From JABDBE01 sp049585795 (GTDB taxonomy: Bacteria > Acidobacteriota > Terriglobia > Terriglobales > Acidobacteriaceae): a stretch of 64,000 nt of DNA. The stretch covers positions 156,803 through 220,802 of the forward strand of contig JBAVAQ010000012.1 of the NCBI GenBank assembly GCA_049585795.1, written 5' to 3'. A program made the translations under genes and the position numbers. The notes beneath the pieces were generated by a model. The model saw only the letters and a list, made by a program, of their open reading frames with translations. It did no database searches and had not been told where the DNA came from. Position 1 is the stretch's first letter. Every line of letters starts with the position of its first letter. Of the stretch, positions 1 through 8,485 are shown piece after piece.

Positions 1-363
1 GAACCAGCCATTCCGACGCTGCCAATCCTGGTGCGCCTGGCGCATCTGGCGCACATAAAACCGCAGGCTCTCCGTTGGCACATACGATAGGGCGTGCGTC
101 CAATACTCGAATACGGTCTTATCGATACTCTGTGCCTGATGCAGATGCTCGCGCCGATACGTAGGGATGCGCGTGTAGAGGATGTGGTGGTGGCTGCGTT
201 CGATGACGTAGATGGTGTCAATCTGCAAGTAGCCCAGGTGCGTCACCGCTGCCGGCGTGGCCTTGGGGCCCGAGCCGAAGGGTTCGGTGCTGTCCAGGCG
301 CTGGGCATGCAGCCAGATTCGGCGGGCCTGGAGGGAGGAGAGTTGGATGAGCGGATTCTTCAA
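1..363 (-). CDS. YcaQ-like winged-helix protein (N-terminal part, cut by window edge)
   Basis: Reading the minus strand from a TTG at 363 gives an open frame to the window edge, about 121 residues. The visible part contains LSSLQARRIWLHAQRL, then HLGYLQIDTIYVIERSHHH, then FEYWTHALSYVP. These match the N-terminus of the YcaQ/HTH_42 family (winged-helix DNA glycosylases that unhook interstrand crosslinks in E. coli). The conserved QIDT and EYWxHA blocks are both present. The TTG start fits the family's usual N-terminus, but no strong Shine-Dalgarno is visible and the start is uncertain. The C-terminal part lies outside the window. It follows a HicB-like gene by 16 bp on the same strand. Function in crosslink repair is inferred from the family only. 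Confidence 0.75.
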   Translation of the reverse strand, partial: MKNPLIQLSSLQARRIWLHAQRLDSTEPFGSGPKATPAAVTHLGYLQIDTIYVIERSHHHILYTRIPTYRREHLHQAQSIDKTVFEYWTHALSYVPTESLRFYVRQMRQAHQDWQRRNGWF

Positions 364-379
364 TACGCGCGTCGCTGGT

Positions 380-568
380 CTAATTAAGGCGCAATCGAAT
401 AGCGTCTTTAATGTTTTCGATCACCCCGTCGTACGAGGCCCCTTGTGTATAACACCCTTGCAGAGCGGAGCAGACAACGAAAAAGCCCTCCGCGTCGCGT
501 TCAATGATGACCGGAAGCGTGTAATGCTTCAAATGACCGTATTGTACTGCTCCACCGTGGAATGACAA
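380..568 (-). CDS. HicB-like antitoxin-fold protein, short and without a HicA partner
   Basis: The 62-residue product contains HYTLPVIIERDAEGFFVVC followed by ALQGCYTQGASYDGVIENIKDAI. This is the RNase-H-like fold signature of HicB antitoxins, which neutralise the HicA mRNA interferase. The family normally begins just before the YTLPVIIE strand, so a TTG at 532 may be the real start (50 residues). The protein stops directly after the helix IKDAIRLRLN, without the usual short C-terminal tail. No HicA reading frame is visible on either side: upstream is non-coding and downstream is the YcaQ-like gene. It may be an orphan antitoxin or a remnant. The fold assignment is good; an antitoxin function is not supported by context. 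Confidence 0.6.
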   Translation of the reverse strand: MSFHGGAVQYGHLKHYTLPVIIERDAEGFFVVCSALQGCYTQGASYDGVIENIKDAIRLRLN

Positions 569-741
569 GGTGGTCGCTTGATATGGCTAATACAATCTTG
601 CGAACCAGAAGAAAATAGCGGTCAGATGAATGCGAGGTCACAACAGAAATTGGTTTCGCGCGATGACAGCGTCGAAGGGGTGATCGTCGAGTAGGAGTCT
701 TTCCAAACCCGACCCCCGGCTTCTTCAAAGGGTTGCCACTA

Positions 742-780
742 GCCCGCCGAGCCTCGCTCGGGCGGGCGAGCGCGCCCGCC
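742..780. terminator. Overlapping GC-rich hairpins downstream of rho
   Basis: GGCGGGCG at 761-768 and CGCCCGCC at 773-780 form a perfect 8-bp stem with a 4-base loop. An overlapping, mutually exclusive stem can form between 742-752 and 756-767 with one bulged G. They lie 14 bp past the rho stop codon on the minus strand. No T-run follows, so intrinsic termination is uncertain. The segment may instead be a copy of a GC-rich interspersed repeat. Confidence 0.4.
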
Positions 781-793
781 CCACACAACGGAA

Positions 794-2044
794 CTACAGC
801 GAGCTCATGTTCGCCAGGAACTCGCCGTTGGATTTGGCTTTGTTCAGCTTGTCTATCAGAAGTTCCATGGCTTCGACCGGGGACAGCGGATTCAGCACGC
901 GGCGCAGAACCCAGATGCGGGTCAAGTCTTCTTTGGGGATCAGCAGTTCTTCTTTTCGCGTGCCGGATCGTTGGATGTCGATGGCCGGGAAGGTGCGCTT
1001 GTCGACCAGCTTGCGGTCGAGGATGATTTCAGAATTGCCGGTGCCTTTGAATTCTTCAAAGATCACATCATCCATGCGGGACCCGGTGTCAATCAGGGCC
1101 GTGGCGATGATCGTGAGCGATCCACCTTCTTCAATGTTGCGGGCCGCGCCGAAGAATCGTTTTGGACGCTGCAAGGCGTTCGAGTCCACACCGCCCGAGA
1201 GCACTTTGCCGCTGGGCGGAACGATGGTGTTGTAGGCGCGCGCCAGACGCGTGATGGAATCTAACAAAATCACAACATCGCGCTTGTGTTCGACCAACCT
1301 CTTAGCCTTCTCAATCACCATTTCCGCGACTTGCACGTGGCGGGCGGCGGGCTCATCGAAGGTCGAAGAGATGACTTCGCCCTTGACCGAACGCTGCATG
1401 TCGGTGACTTCTTCCGGACGCTCATCGATCAGCAGCACCATCAGCACGACTTCTGGATGGTTCGTCGTAATCGAGTTGGCCACATTTTGAAGCAACATGG
1501 TTTTCCCGGCGCGAGGCGGCGAAACGATCAGGCCGCGTTGTCCTTTACCGAGAGGCGTGAGCAGATCCATGACGCGGGCGCTGACGTTCTCGCGCGTGGT
1601 TTCGAGCTTGATGCGTTCCTGCGGATAGAGCGGCGTCAGGTTGTCGAAAAGAATCTTGTTGCGCGCTTCGTCCGGCGATTCGAAGTTGACCGCTTCAATC
1701 TTGACTAGGGCGAAATACTTCTCGCCTTCGTGCGGGGGCCGAACCTGGCCGCTGATGGTATCGCCGGTCTTAAGATCAAACTTTCGAATTTGCGACGGCG
1801 AAACATAGATATCGTCGGGGCCGGGCAAATAGTTGTAGTCGGGCGAGCGCAGGAATCCGTAGCCGTCGGGCAAGATTTCCAGCACGCCCTCGGCAAAGAT
1901 GTGGCCTTCTTTTTCGCTCTGGGCCTGAAGAATTTTGAAGATGAGGTCTTGCTTGCGCAGTCCACTCGCGCCGGGCAGATCCAAGGATCGGGCGATCTTG
2001 GTCAGCTCTGTAATGTTTTTTTCTTTCAGTTCTGCGATGGTCAT
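794..2044 (-). CDS. rho: Transcription termination factor Rho
   Basis: Hexameric RNA-dependent ATPase that ends transcription of untranslated RNA. The 416 residues are the usual length. An N-terminal Rho_N helical region (about 1-45) precedes an OB/cold-shock RNA-binding fold with RNP1-like DGYGFLR (60-66). The ATPase has Walker A PPRAGKT (176-182) and Walker B VVILLDSITR (257-266). The Q-loop region follows at about 283-299, and the R-loop EFKGTGN is at 331-337. All core motifs look intact. The start is supported by AGGTGAT about nine bases upstream of the ATG. The gene lies 87 bp downstream of rpoZ on the same strand and is probably co-transcribed with it. No inserted domain or unusual feature is visible. 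Confidence 0.98.
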   Translation of the reverse strand: MTIAELKEKNITELTKIARSLDLPGASGLRKQDLIFKILQAQSEKEGHIFAEGVLEILPDGYGFLRSPDYNYLPGPDDIYVSPSQIRKFDLKTGDTISGQVRPPHEGEKYFALVKIEAVNFESPDEARNKILFDNLTPLYPQERIKLETTRENVSARVMDLLTPLGKGQRGLIVSPPRAGKTMLLQNVANSITTNHPEVVLMVLLIDERPEEVTDMQRSVKGEVISSTFDEPAARHVQVAEMVIEKAKRLVEHKRDVVILLDSITRLARAYNTIVPPSGKVLSGGVDSNALQRPKRFFGAARNIEEGGSLTIIATALIDTGSRMDDVIFEEFKGTGNSEIILDRKLVDKRTFPAIDIQRSGTRKEELLIPKEDLTRIWVLRRVLNPLSPVEAMELLIDKLNKAKSNGEFLANMSSL

Positions 2045-2131
2045 TATTCGATATCACCTGCGAAGGGAATTTTCAAAGGGGGGTTACTCGGGAAAGACTT
2101 GGCCAATCACGGGGCAGGCGGCGGGGCTGTT

Positions 2132-2347
2132 CTAAGCAGCCCGCCGTTGTGCCTCGGCGAAGTTTTCCGGTTCCGACAGAACCGTCTGCCGTTCCGAGCT
2201 TGCAATCTTATCCAGAACCTCGTTCATGGTTTCCTGGATTCTGGTGTTGGGCTTGTGAAACTTACGGGTAGCCTTCGAAGCAAGCTGGCAAAGCATATAA
2301 CGATTCCGCAAAGTATGTAAAGCATCAAAAACGCGATCAGACCGCAT
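2132..2347 (-). CDS. rpoZ: RNA polymerase omega subunit
   Basis: The 71-residue product reads RSDRVFDALHTLRNRYMLCQ, then LASKATRKFHKPNTRI, then NEVLDKIA. This is the conserved N-terminal core of bacterial omega, the small subunit that chaperones beta-prime during RNA polymerase assembly. The length is normal for acidobacterial omega. An AGGAG-like element lies about 11 bases before the ATG, slightly far. It is followed by rho on the same strand, giving a transcription-machinery pair. It does not have the gmk neighbour often seen elsewhere; comM lies about 450 bp upstream. Confidence 0.92.
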   Translation of the reverse strand: MRSDRVFDALHTLRNRYMLCQLASKATRKFHKPNTRIQETMNEVLDKIASSERQTVLSEPENFAEAQRRAA

Positions 2348-2795
2348 AACAGGTCACTCTCCTAATCCGAGCCAACTGGCCCGCACGTCCCTCTCTCTGG
2401 CAAGACGAAAACCCGACCAGAATGCCTAACTCACTCAATTCAGATGGGTTGTACGGGAAAGCTCTGGTTACTGGTATAGATGCTCCGTTGGGTCCGAAAG
2501 TTTCTCGGTTTCGGGATTATGTTCCGGTTGCCAGCGGAGGTCCGTCAGACAAACTAACGTTGTAAGCCTTCGGAACTGTACACCCTACGTGAGAATGAAC
2601 GCGCCGTCAAGTATTTCTTGCAATAACGGTTGGATCACCAAAAATGCCCCTCTGATTGCTCACATGGCTGGTTTGATTCACCTCCGTCCAATCGTCGCAA
2701 TCTATTGATACAAAAATAGCTTAACGACCGAAGCAATCAGGCAAGCTCCCCTCCGGCAAGGTCGGGGACCCAGCTGCATACAATTTTTTACAATC
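2348..2795. other. Intergenic region between comM and rpoZ
   Basis: About 450 bp without a convincing gene. It must hold the rpoZ-rho promoter on the minus strand and the end of the comM transcript, but I see no clear -35/-10 pair and no strong terminator hairpin. A plus-strand frame of 47 residues (2422-2565) exists but lacks a ribosome binding site. Confidence 0.4.
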
Positions 2796-4346
2796 TCAAG
2801 CCCAGAAGGTTCGATCCAGGGTGCGGTACTGGATGGCCTCGGCGATGTGTTTGGGCTCCATTGATTTTCCTCCCTCCAGATCGGCGATCGTTCTGGCCAC
2901 CTTAAGGATGCGATCATGAGCGCGGGCAGTGAGGCCTTGCTGGGCCATGGCGCGTTCCAGCAATTTTTCGCAGTCCGCGGAGAGTTCGCAGAAGGCGCGA
3001 ATGTGCCGAGGTCCCATTTGAGCGTTGCAATAAAGCTTTTCTCGTGGCGAAATCAGAAACCGCTCTAACTGCGCGGCACGGGCGTGCATCACCCGTTCGC
3101 GAATTTTGGCGGAACTTTCCGGTTCGGCGCCTGAGCGCATCTCCTTATAGTTCACGGCCGGAACGTCGATGTGAATGTCGATCCGGTCCAGCAAGGGGCC
3201 TGAAATCTTCGACATATAGCGCTGAATCAAAGGGGGAGTGCAATGGCATTCGCGTGAGCGATCGTTGAAGTAGCCGCAAGGACAAGGATTCATGGCCGCG
3301 GCGAGCATGAAGCGGGCGGGAAAAGTCAGCGACATGGAAGCTCGAGCAATGCAAACGGTTCCATCCTCAAGCGGTTGGCGCATGACTTCAAGAACATTGC
3401 GCGGGAACTCAGGCAGTTCGTCCAAGAATAAAACGCCATTGTGGGCCAGTGAGACCTCGCCGGGACGCGGTACGGCACCGCCGCCGATTAATCCGGCGTC
3501 TGAAATGGTGTGGTGAGGCGCACGAAACGGGCGCACGCCCACTAATCCGGCACCAGCATCGAGAACCCCGGCTACGCTGTGAATCTTGGTGGTCTCGAGA
3601 GCCTCTTCGAAAGTAAAAGGCGGCAGAATCGTGGGCATGCGCTTGGCCAGCATGGTTTTGCCGGAGCCGGGAGGGCCGATCATCAGGATGTTATGGCCGC
3701 CGGCGCAGGCTACCTCCAAGGCACGTTTAGCAGAGTGTTGGCCGCGCACATCTTTGAAGTCCACGAGAAATTGCTGAGCCTCACTCAGCAAATTCTCGCT
3801 ATCCACTTTGAGCGGCATGATTCCATTGCCGGTGTTAACGAAGCGGATCACCTCAAGGAGCGACTTCACCGGATAGATTTCCACGCCGCCGACCATGGCC
3901 GCTTCTTTGGCGTTAAGTTCCGGCACGACCAAACGTGAAATCTTTCTGCCGCGGGCCTCGATTGCGATCGGAAGCGCTCCGCGAACCCCACGCACCCCGC
4001 CATCCAGAGACAACTCGCCGACGAAAAGGCAATCGGGTACCTCCTTCTTATTCAGGCCACCGTAAGCGCCCAAAATTCCCAGAGCCATGGGCAGGTCGAA
4101 GCCAGATCCCTCCTTTCGAATGTCCGCAGGGGCAAGATTTATCGTGATATGAGTGGGAGGAATGTCGTATCCGCAGTTCTTTAGGGCTGCGCGCACGCGA
4201 TCACGGCTTTCCCTGACGGCAGCATCAGGCAAGCCGACGGTGTGGAAGTGATCTTCCATTGTCTTAATTCCAGACACGTCGACCTCGACCTCGATGATGC
4301 TGGCATCGATACCGAAAACTGCGGCACTCAGGGTCTTATAAAGCAT
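2796..4346 (-). CDS. comM: YifB/ComM family Mg-chelatase-like AAA+ ATPase
   Basis: ComM in Vibrio is a hexameric helicase that helps branch migration during natural transformation; other YifB proteins are less well understood. From the ATG at 4346 the product has 516 residues and begins MLYKTLSAAVFGIDA, the typical N-terminus. Residues 1-170 form the Lon-protease-like S5 fold of the family. Walker A GPPGSGK is at 224-230 and Walker B LFLDE at 306-310. A Cys-rich loop (CPCGYFNDRSRECHC) and a C-terminal Mg_chelatase_C domain follow. The frame extends upstream to a TTG at 4385, but that extension does not resemble the family. It stands alone on the minus strand. Family assignment is certain; a role in transformation here is inferred. 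Confidence 0.93.
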   Translation of the reverse strand: MLYKTLSAAVFGIDASIIEVEVDVSGIKTMEDHFHTVGLPDAAVRESRDRVRAALKNCGYDIPPTHITINLAPADIRKEGSGFDLPMALGILGAYGGLNKKEVPDCLFVGELSLDGGVRGVRGALPIAIEARGRKISRLVVPELNAKEAAMVGGVEIYPVKSLLEVIRFVNTGNGIMPLKVDSENLLSEAQQFLVDFKDVRGQHSAKRALEVACAGGHNILMIGPPGSGKTMLAKRMPTILPPFTFEEALETTKIHSVAGVLDAGAGLVGVRPFRAPHHTISDAGLIGGGAVPRPGEVSLAHNGVLFLDELPEFPRNVLEVMRQPLEDGTVCIARASMSLTFPARFMLAAAMNPCPCGYFNDRSRECHCTPPLIQRYMSKISGPLLDRIDIHIDVPAVNYKEMRSGAEPESSAKIRERVMHARAAQLERFLISPREKLYCNAQMGPRHIRAFCELSADCEKLLERAMAQQGLTARAHDRILKVARTIADLEGGKSMEPKHIAEAIQYRTLDRTFWA

Positions 4347-4610
4347 GGGCAAGCTAGAAAACTTGAGAACGACCATCCAGCCCAAAGCTTCACCCTATGC
4401 TTTGCACTCTTGAAAACGTGGTGACTGATGTCACAGAAGAAGTGTGACTAGTGAACAGCAGCCGAACGTTTTGTCTGTGAACCAAATTACCCAACACGGT
4501 TTCTGTTGTCTGCATGACTGCTGTGAACTACGATTCGCCTAGCCCCAGCTGGCCTCGACCCAGGACTCGTCAAACCTGCGCAGCATGATGGCAGTTGTGG
4601 ATGAATTCTT

Positions 4611-6755
4611 ATGTCGGAACCAGAGAAACAGCCGACCCGTCCTGCGAGTACGCCAACCAGCCTCGAACAGGAAGAAGCGTGGCTATGGCGTATTGCGCTT
4701 TTGTTCGTGGTTCTGCTGGCCACCGGGTTAGCCGCAGAATCTTGGGAGCGGCTGCAGAGTCTTCCCTATCATCTTGGTCTGCTTTCGATTGGTGTCCTGT
4801 GTGTTGCCATCGCGTTTGCGGGTTTCGCCTACGGACGGCGAAAGCGGGTGACGGAACTACAAAACCTGGTGCGCGGCTTCCAGGAGCGCACCGCCGCTCC
4901 TACGGATGAGCAACTTGATCAACTCGGGGAACTCATTGCACGCTCCCAGCGCAGCTTCAAGGAACTGATCGATTCGTTCGATGACATTGCCTTTGCCTCA
5001 TCCCTCGACGGAAAAATCAAGACGGTTAACCGGCGCGTAACGGAACTGCTCGGGATTCCTTACTCCGCGGTAGTGGGCCATCGAATCGAGGAATTTCTGG
5101 ATGAGCCGAAACACGAAGATGTAGATCGCGGGTTGGCGCGGTTTCTGGAAAAGCGTCGCTGGAGCGGCCTGGTTTGCGTTCGCCTGAAAGCCAGCGCGCG
5201 CACTCTCTATTTTGATTGCGCGCTCAATGCGATTGTGAAAGGCGACGAGGTCGTGGGCGTGAGCGCTCTTGCCCGAGATGTAACGGAAGAGCGCGAGAAG
5301 GAAAGACGATTTACCGAGTTGTTCGAAACTCTTCAGGAAGGCGTTTATTTCAGCACGCCCGAAGGCAAGTTACTCGATGGCAATGTCGCTCTGGTGTACG
5401 TCCTGGGATACGAAAGCAAGGAAGAACTACTCAACCTGGATCCCAGGGCGTTGAACTCCGATCCCGAGCAGACTCCCGTGCTGGGGCGGTCCGCCGATGA
5501 CCAGGGAGGAGTGCGCACCCGAGAAATCACGCTGCGTCGCAAGAACGGCTCGCTCGGCGTCTTCCTGGATACCTCGCGCGCGGTGTGGGATGCGGGAGGG
5601 AAAATCGTCCGCTATCAAGGCACACTCGTCGATGTAACCGAACGTCGCGATATGGAGAAGGCGTTGCGCCGCCAGGCAGAATTCCAGCGCTACCTTTTGG
5701 AAAGCTTTCCCGACCTCATCCTGGTGATCGATCTGAACGGACGTTACAGTTTCGTAAGCTCGAGGATCCACGACCTGCGTGGCTATAAGCCGGAAGACTT
5801 GCTGGGAAAGAAAGTCGAAGAGGAGCAGGATTATTCGCCCGAACTGTTCGCGCTCTATCGGGACCTGATTAGCGCCCGGAAGATGTTCGGGTCGTGCGAC
5901 TATAACGCGCGTCACCGCGACGGAAGCTGGCGCACCATGCGAGCTTCGGCTAGCCCTTTATTCGATGCGGAAAATAAGCTGAGCGGCGTAATCGTCTCAG
6001 TGCGGGACATCACAGTCGAAAAGAAACTGGAGCAGCAGATCATTCAGAGTGAGCGGCTCGCGGCCATGGGTCAGATGATCGGTGGCTTTGCGCACGAACT
6101 GAATAATCCGCTTACCAGCATTCTGGGAATGTGCGAATTGCTGCAGGAGGGCGAAGCCCCCGAGACGGTCCGGAAGCAGATGGTCATTCTGCAACAACAA
6201 TCGCGGCGTGCTGCGGAAATTGTTCAAAACCTGATGTATTTCTCCCGGCCTCCAGCACCGGGCAAGAGTCCTATTGACTTGGGCGAACTGGTGCAACGAA
6301 CTCTTCACTTGCACGCCTATTCCCTGCGCAAGAGCAACATCACGGTTGATTTCTTGAAGGAGATTTCCCTGCCGCCGGTCAGTGGAGACGCGCACCAGTT
6401 GATGCAGGTGTTCCTGAATCTGATTTTGAATTCGGAGCAAGCCATGCGAGAGGTGCGCGATCGCGGTACGTTGCGCATCCGCATAGAGAAGCAAGCGAGG
6501 TCGGTCTCGGTCATTTTTCAGGACGACGGGCCGGGGATCTCGCCAGAAATCCTGCCCAATATCTTTGATCCCTTCTACACTACCAAGCGTCCGGGCCGTG
6601 GGACGGGCCTCGGGTTGAGCATCTGCAAAGCAATCTTGCGAGAACACAACGGCAATGTGGAAGCCGCGTCGGGACCGGGCGGCGGGGCGGTGTTCACGGT
6701 TTCCCTGCCGATTGCGCCGCCGGAACCCGTTACAACTAGCCTCGCTCTTTCGTAA
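4611..6755 (+). CDS. Membrane-bound sensor histidine kinase with three PAS domains
   Basis: Two hydrophobic segments (about residues 25-42 and 53-72) form an N-terminal membrane hairpin with almost no periplasmic loop. This suggests sensing in the membrane or cytoplasm. Three PAS-type domains follow (about 105-225, 230-345 and 355-475); the last two end in the usual VTER/VEKK linkers. The HisKA dimerisation helix has the H-box FAHELNNPLTS with phosphoacceptor His495. The HATPase_c domain has the N-box near LNLILNSEQA, G1 DDGPGIS and G2 GTGLGLS. The HELNNPL signature is typical of NtrB-like kinases. No response regulator lies nearby, so it is an orphan kinase with an unknown partner. The domain architecture is secure; the signal is unknown. 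Confidence 0.93.
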   Translation: MSEPEKQPTRPASTPTSLEQEEAWLWRIALLFVVLLATGLAAESWERLQSLPYHLGLLSIGVLCVAIAFAGFAYGRRKRVTELQNLVRGFQERTAAPTDEQLDQLGELIARSQRSFKELIDSFDDIAFASSLDGKIKTVNRRVTELLGIPYSAVVGHRIEEFLDEPKHEDVDRGLARFLEKRRWSGLVCVRLKASARTLYFDCALNAIVKGDEVVGVSALARDVTEEREKERRFTELFETLQEGVYFSTPEGKLLDGNVALVYVLGYESKEELLNLDPRALNSDPEQTPVLGRSADDQGGVRTREITLRRKNGSLGVFLDTSRAVWDAGGKIVRYQGTLVDVTERRDMEKALRRQAEFQRYLLESFPDLILVIDLNGRYSFVSSRIHDLRGYKPEDLLGKKVEEEQDYSPELFALYRDLISARKMFGSCDYNARHRDGSWRTMRASASPLFDAENKLSGVIVSVRDITVEKKLEQQIIQSERLAAMGQMIGGFAHELNNPLTSILGMCELLQEGEAPETVRKQMVILQQQSRRAAEIVQNLMYFSRPPAPGKSPIDLGELVQRTLHLHAYSLRKSNITVDFLKEISLPPVSGDAHQLMQVFLNLILNSEQAMREVRDRGTLRIRIEKQARSVSVIFQDDGPGISPEILPNIFDPFYTTKRPGRGTGLGLSICKAILREHNGNVEAASGPGGGAVFTVSLPIAPPEPVTTSLALS

Positions 6756-6812
6756 ACGGTGGGCATTTCTTCGTTCTTGGCTTCAGGTTAAGGTCTTGAA
6801 GGACAAGCTAGC

Positions 6813-8006
6813 CTATCTTTCGACTGCCATCGCCACCGCATTCCCTCCACCGAGGCACAGAGCCGCTACGCCACGATGAACATCGCGCCGGATCATTTCA
6901 TAGATGAGCGTGACCAGGACCCGCGCTCCGCTGGCGCCGATGGGGTGTCCGATGGCGACTGCACCGCCGTTGACGTTCACTTTGTTGGGGTCGAGACCAA
7001 GTTCGCGCATCACGCCGAGGGCTTGCACGGAGAACGCTTCATTCAGTTCGTACAGGTCTACATCTTCATTCTTCCATCCGGTTTTCTGCCAAATCGTGCG
7101 AACCGCGCCCACCGGAGCCATCATGACCCATTTGGGTTCGACTCCGCTGGTGGCTTGGGCCACAATCCGGACCATGGGTTTGGCGCCGAGCTGCTTGGCG
7201 CGCGTGGCGCTCGTAACTACAACGGCGGCGGCAGCGTCGTTCACTCCGGGAGCGTTGCCGGCAGTGACGGTACCGTCTTTCTTGAACGCCGGCTTTAACG
7301 AGCGCAAGATTTCGATCGTAGTGTCTTCGCGGGGAGATTCGTCTTTATCGAAGATGACCGGCGCTTCGCCCTTTTTCCTCGGCGGCAATTCAACCGGAAC
7401 GATCTGCGATTTGAAGCGGCATTCCTTGATGGCGGCAACGGCCTTGCGGTGCGAGTTCACAGCGAACTCATCCTGCTCTTCGCGAGTGATGCCGTATTTT
7501 TCCGCGACATTCTCGCCAGTAATTCCCATGTGGTAGTTGTTATAAATGTCCCACAGGCCGTCGTTCACCATCGAATCCACGATCTGCGCGTTCCCGAGAC
7601 GATATCCCTTTCGCGCCTGCGGCAGCAGGTAGGGAGCGTTGGTCATCGATTCCATTCCGCCGGCGACCACGACGGAACTGTTTTCCGTCTGTATCGCTTG
7701 CGCTGCAAGTGCGACCGCTTTGAGTCCGGAGCCGCAGACCTTGTTTACGGTCATGGCACCTACTTCGGGAGCGAGGCCACCGAAGATTGCTGCCTGCCGC
7801 GCAGGATTCTGACCCAATCCGGCAGAAACAACGTTTCCCATGATGCATTCGTCGATCACCTTGGGATCAACATTGGCGCGCTTCACGGCTTCGCGGACCA
7901 CGATCGCTCCTAATTGGGTGGCGCTCAAATCTGAGAGACTTCCTTGAAACTTTCCCACCGGCGTGCGACAGCCTGAAATGATGACAACATCGTCGAAAGC
8001 AGCCAT
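6813..8006 (-). CDS. Acetyl-CoA C-acetyltransferase (thiolase)
   Basis: Catalyses reversible Claisen condensation of two acetyl-CoA, or thiolysis of 3-ketoacyl-CoA. The 397 residues are typical of biosynthetic thiolases. The acyl-accepting Cys91 lies in NKVCGSGLKA. His354 sits in GHPIGASGAR and the second catalytic Cys384 in ALCLGGGNA. The last motif usually reads C-IGGG-Q/M-G, so LGGGNA is a mild variant, but all catalytic residues are present. AGGAG stands eight bases upstream of the ATG, and a TATAAT at 8045-8040 may be its -10 box. It converges with the sensor kinase. No other beta-oxidation gene is adjacent; an acyl-CoA dehydrogenase lies about 14 kb away. Whether it works in fatty acid breakdown or in acetoacetyl-CoA formation cannot be decided. 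Confidence 0.93.
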   Translation of the reverse strand: MAAFDDVVIISGCRTPVGKFQGSLSDLSATQLGAIVVREAVKRANVDPKVIDECIMGNVVSAGLGQNPARQAAIFGGLAPEVGAMTVNKVCGSGLKAVALAAQAIQTENSSVVVAGGMESMTNAPYLLPQARKGYRLGNAQIVDSMVNDGLWDIYNNYHMGITGENVAEKYGITREEQDEFAVNSHRKAVAAIKECRFKSQIVPVELPPRKKGEAPVIFDKDESPREDTTIEILRSLKPAFKKDGTVTAGNAPGVNDAAAAVVVTSATRAKQLGAKPMVRIVAQATSGVEPKWVMMAPVGAVRTIWQKTGWKNEDVDLYELNEAFSVQALGVMRELGLDPNKVNVNGGAVAIGHPIGASGARVLVTLIYEMIRRDVHRGVAALCLGGGNAVAMAVER

Positions 8007-8287
8007 TTATATGCTCCTGGGATTATTTTCCACCTATTAATTATAGATGTGGTGCGATAGAAAAGGATGAATTCCGTTCCAGTTCGCCCTTGATCGGGTG
8101 GCAGCTGTAGTGGTCGATAACAACATCGACCAGAAGCTGAGGACGAGCGAGTTTCATCGAGCATTGCGCAAGAATTTTTGTCGATAGACACGATCGCTGA
8201 GGACGTTGAGCGATGAAATTTTCTTTTTGAGTTCTCTTCGGTGACTTTAGTGTGGGGGTCACATGCTCATCGAACATCATTTTTTTC

Positions 8288-8316
8288 TTGACTTCACTTT
8301 TTATAGACTCTATACA
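8288..8316 (+). promoter_or_regulatory. Sigma-70-type promoter for the small lysine-rich gene
   Basis: TTGACT at 8288-8293 and TATACA at 8311-8316 are separated by exactly 17 bp. A start near 8323 would leave a leader of about 60 bases before the ATG at 8385. The match is strong for a region with no other plus-strand gene. Confidence 0.6.
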
Positions 8317-8384
8317 TCAATCAGTTGCAACAAACGACCGTTGCATTCAACTCCATGAAAAATGGAAAAGGGAGAATAGATCAA

Positions 8385-8432
8385 ATGGCAACCAAGAAGA
8401 AAGCAAAGAAGGCCGCAAAGAAGAAACACTAA
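8385..8432 (+). CDS. 15-residue lysine-rich peptide (histone-tail-like)
   Basis: The frame encodes MATKKKAKKAAKKKH and stops. Nine of the 15 residues are lysine, and the pattern resembles the C-terminal tails of histone H1-like or HU-like nucleoid proteins. GGGAGA at 8370-8375 is a good ribosome binding site at nine bases from the ATG. A near-consensus promoter lies 70 bp upstream and a strong hairpin terminator 25 bp downstream, so it forms a complete transcription unit of roughly 150 bases. It lies between the thiolase and helicase genes, both on the other strand. It could be a DNA- or RNA-binding micropeptide, or the transcript could act as a small RNA with the frame incidental. The sequence evidence for expression is good; a function is not known. 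Confidence 0.5.
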   Translation: MATKKKAKKAAKKKH

Positions 8433-8457
8433 GAGCCTTCAACCAAAGTAAAACCGC

Positions 8458-8485
8458 GGGGACGCTAAAAGCGTCCCCTAAGTTT
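8458..8485 (+). terminator. Rho-independent terminator, probably bidirectional
   Basis: GGGGACGCT at 8458-8466 pairs perfectly with AGCGTCCCC at 8470-8478 around an AAA loop, followed by TAAGTTTTT. It closes the small lysine-rich unit on the plus strand. The hairpin touches the stop codon of the helicase gene on the minus strand, where CGCGGTTTTACTTT follows, so it may serve both. Confidence 0.8.

Noticed and set aside
501..788. Minus-strand 95-residue frame reading GAGALARPSEARRASG
   Set aside because: It is a translation of the GC-rich palindromic repeat downstream of rho and not a conserved protein.
2422..2565. 47-residue plus-strand frame in the comM-rpoZ gap
   Set aside because: No ribosome binding site, no promoter and no recognisable composition; likely chance.
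2630..2650. GGTTGGATCACC resembling the 3' end of 16S rRNA
   Set aside because: Only a 12-base match; no other rRNA sequence surrounds it.
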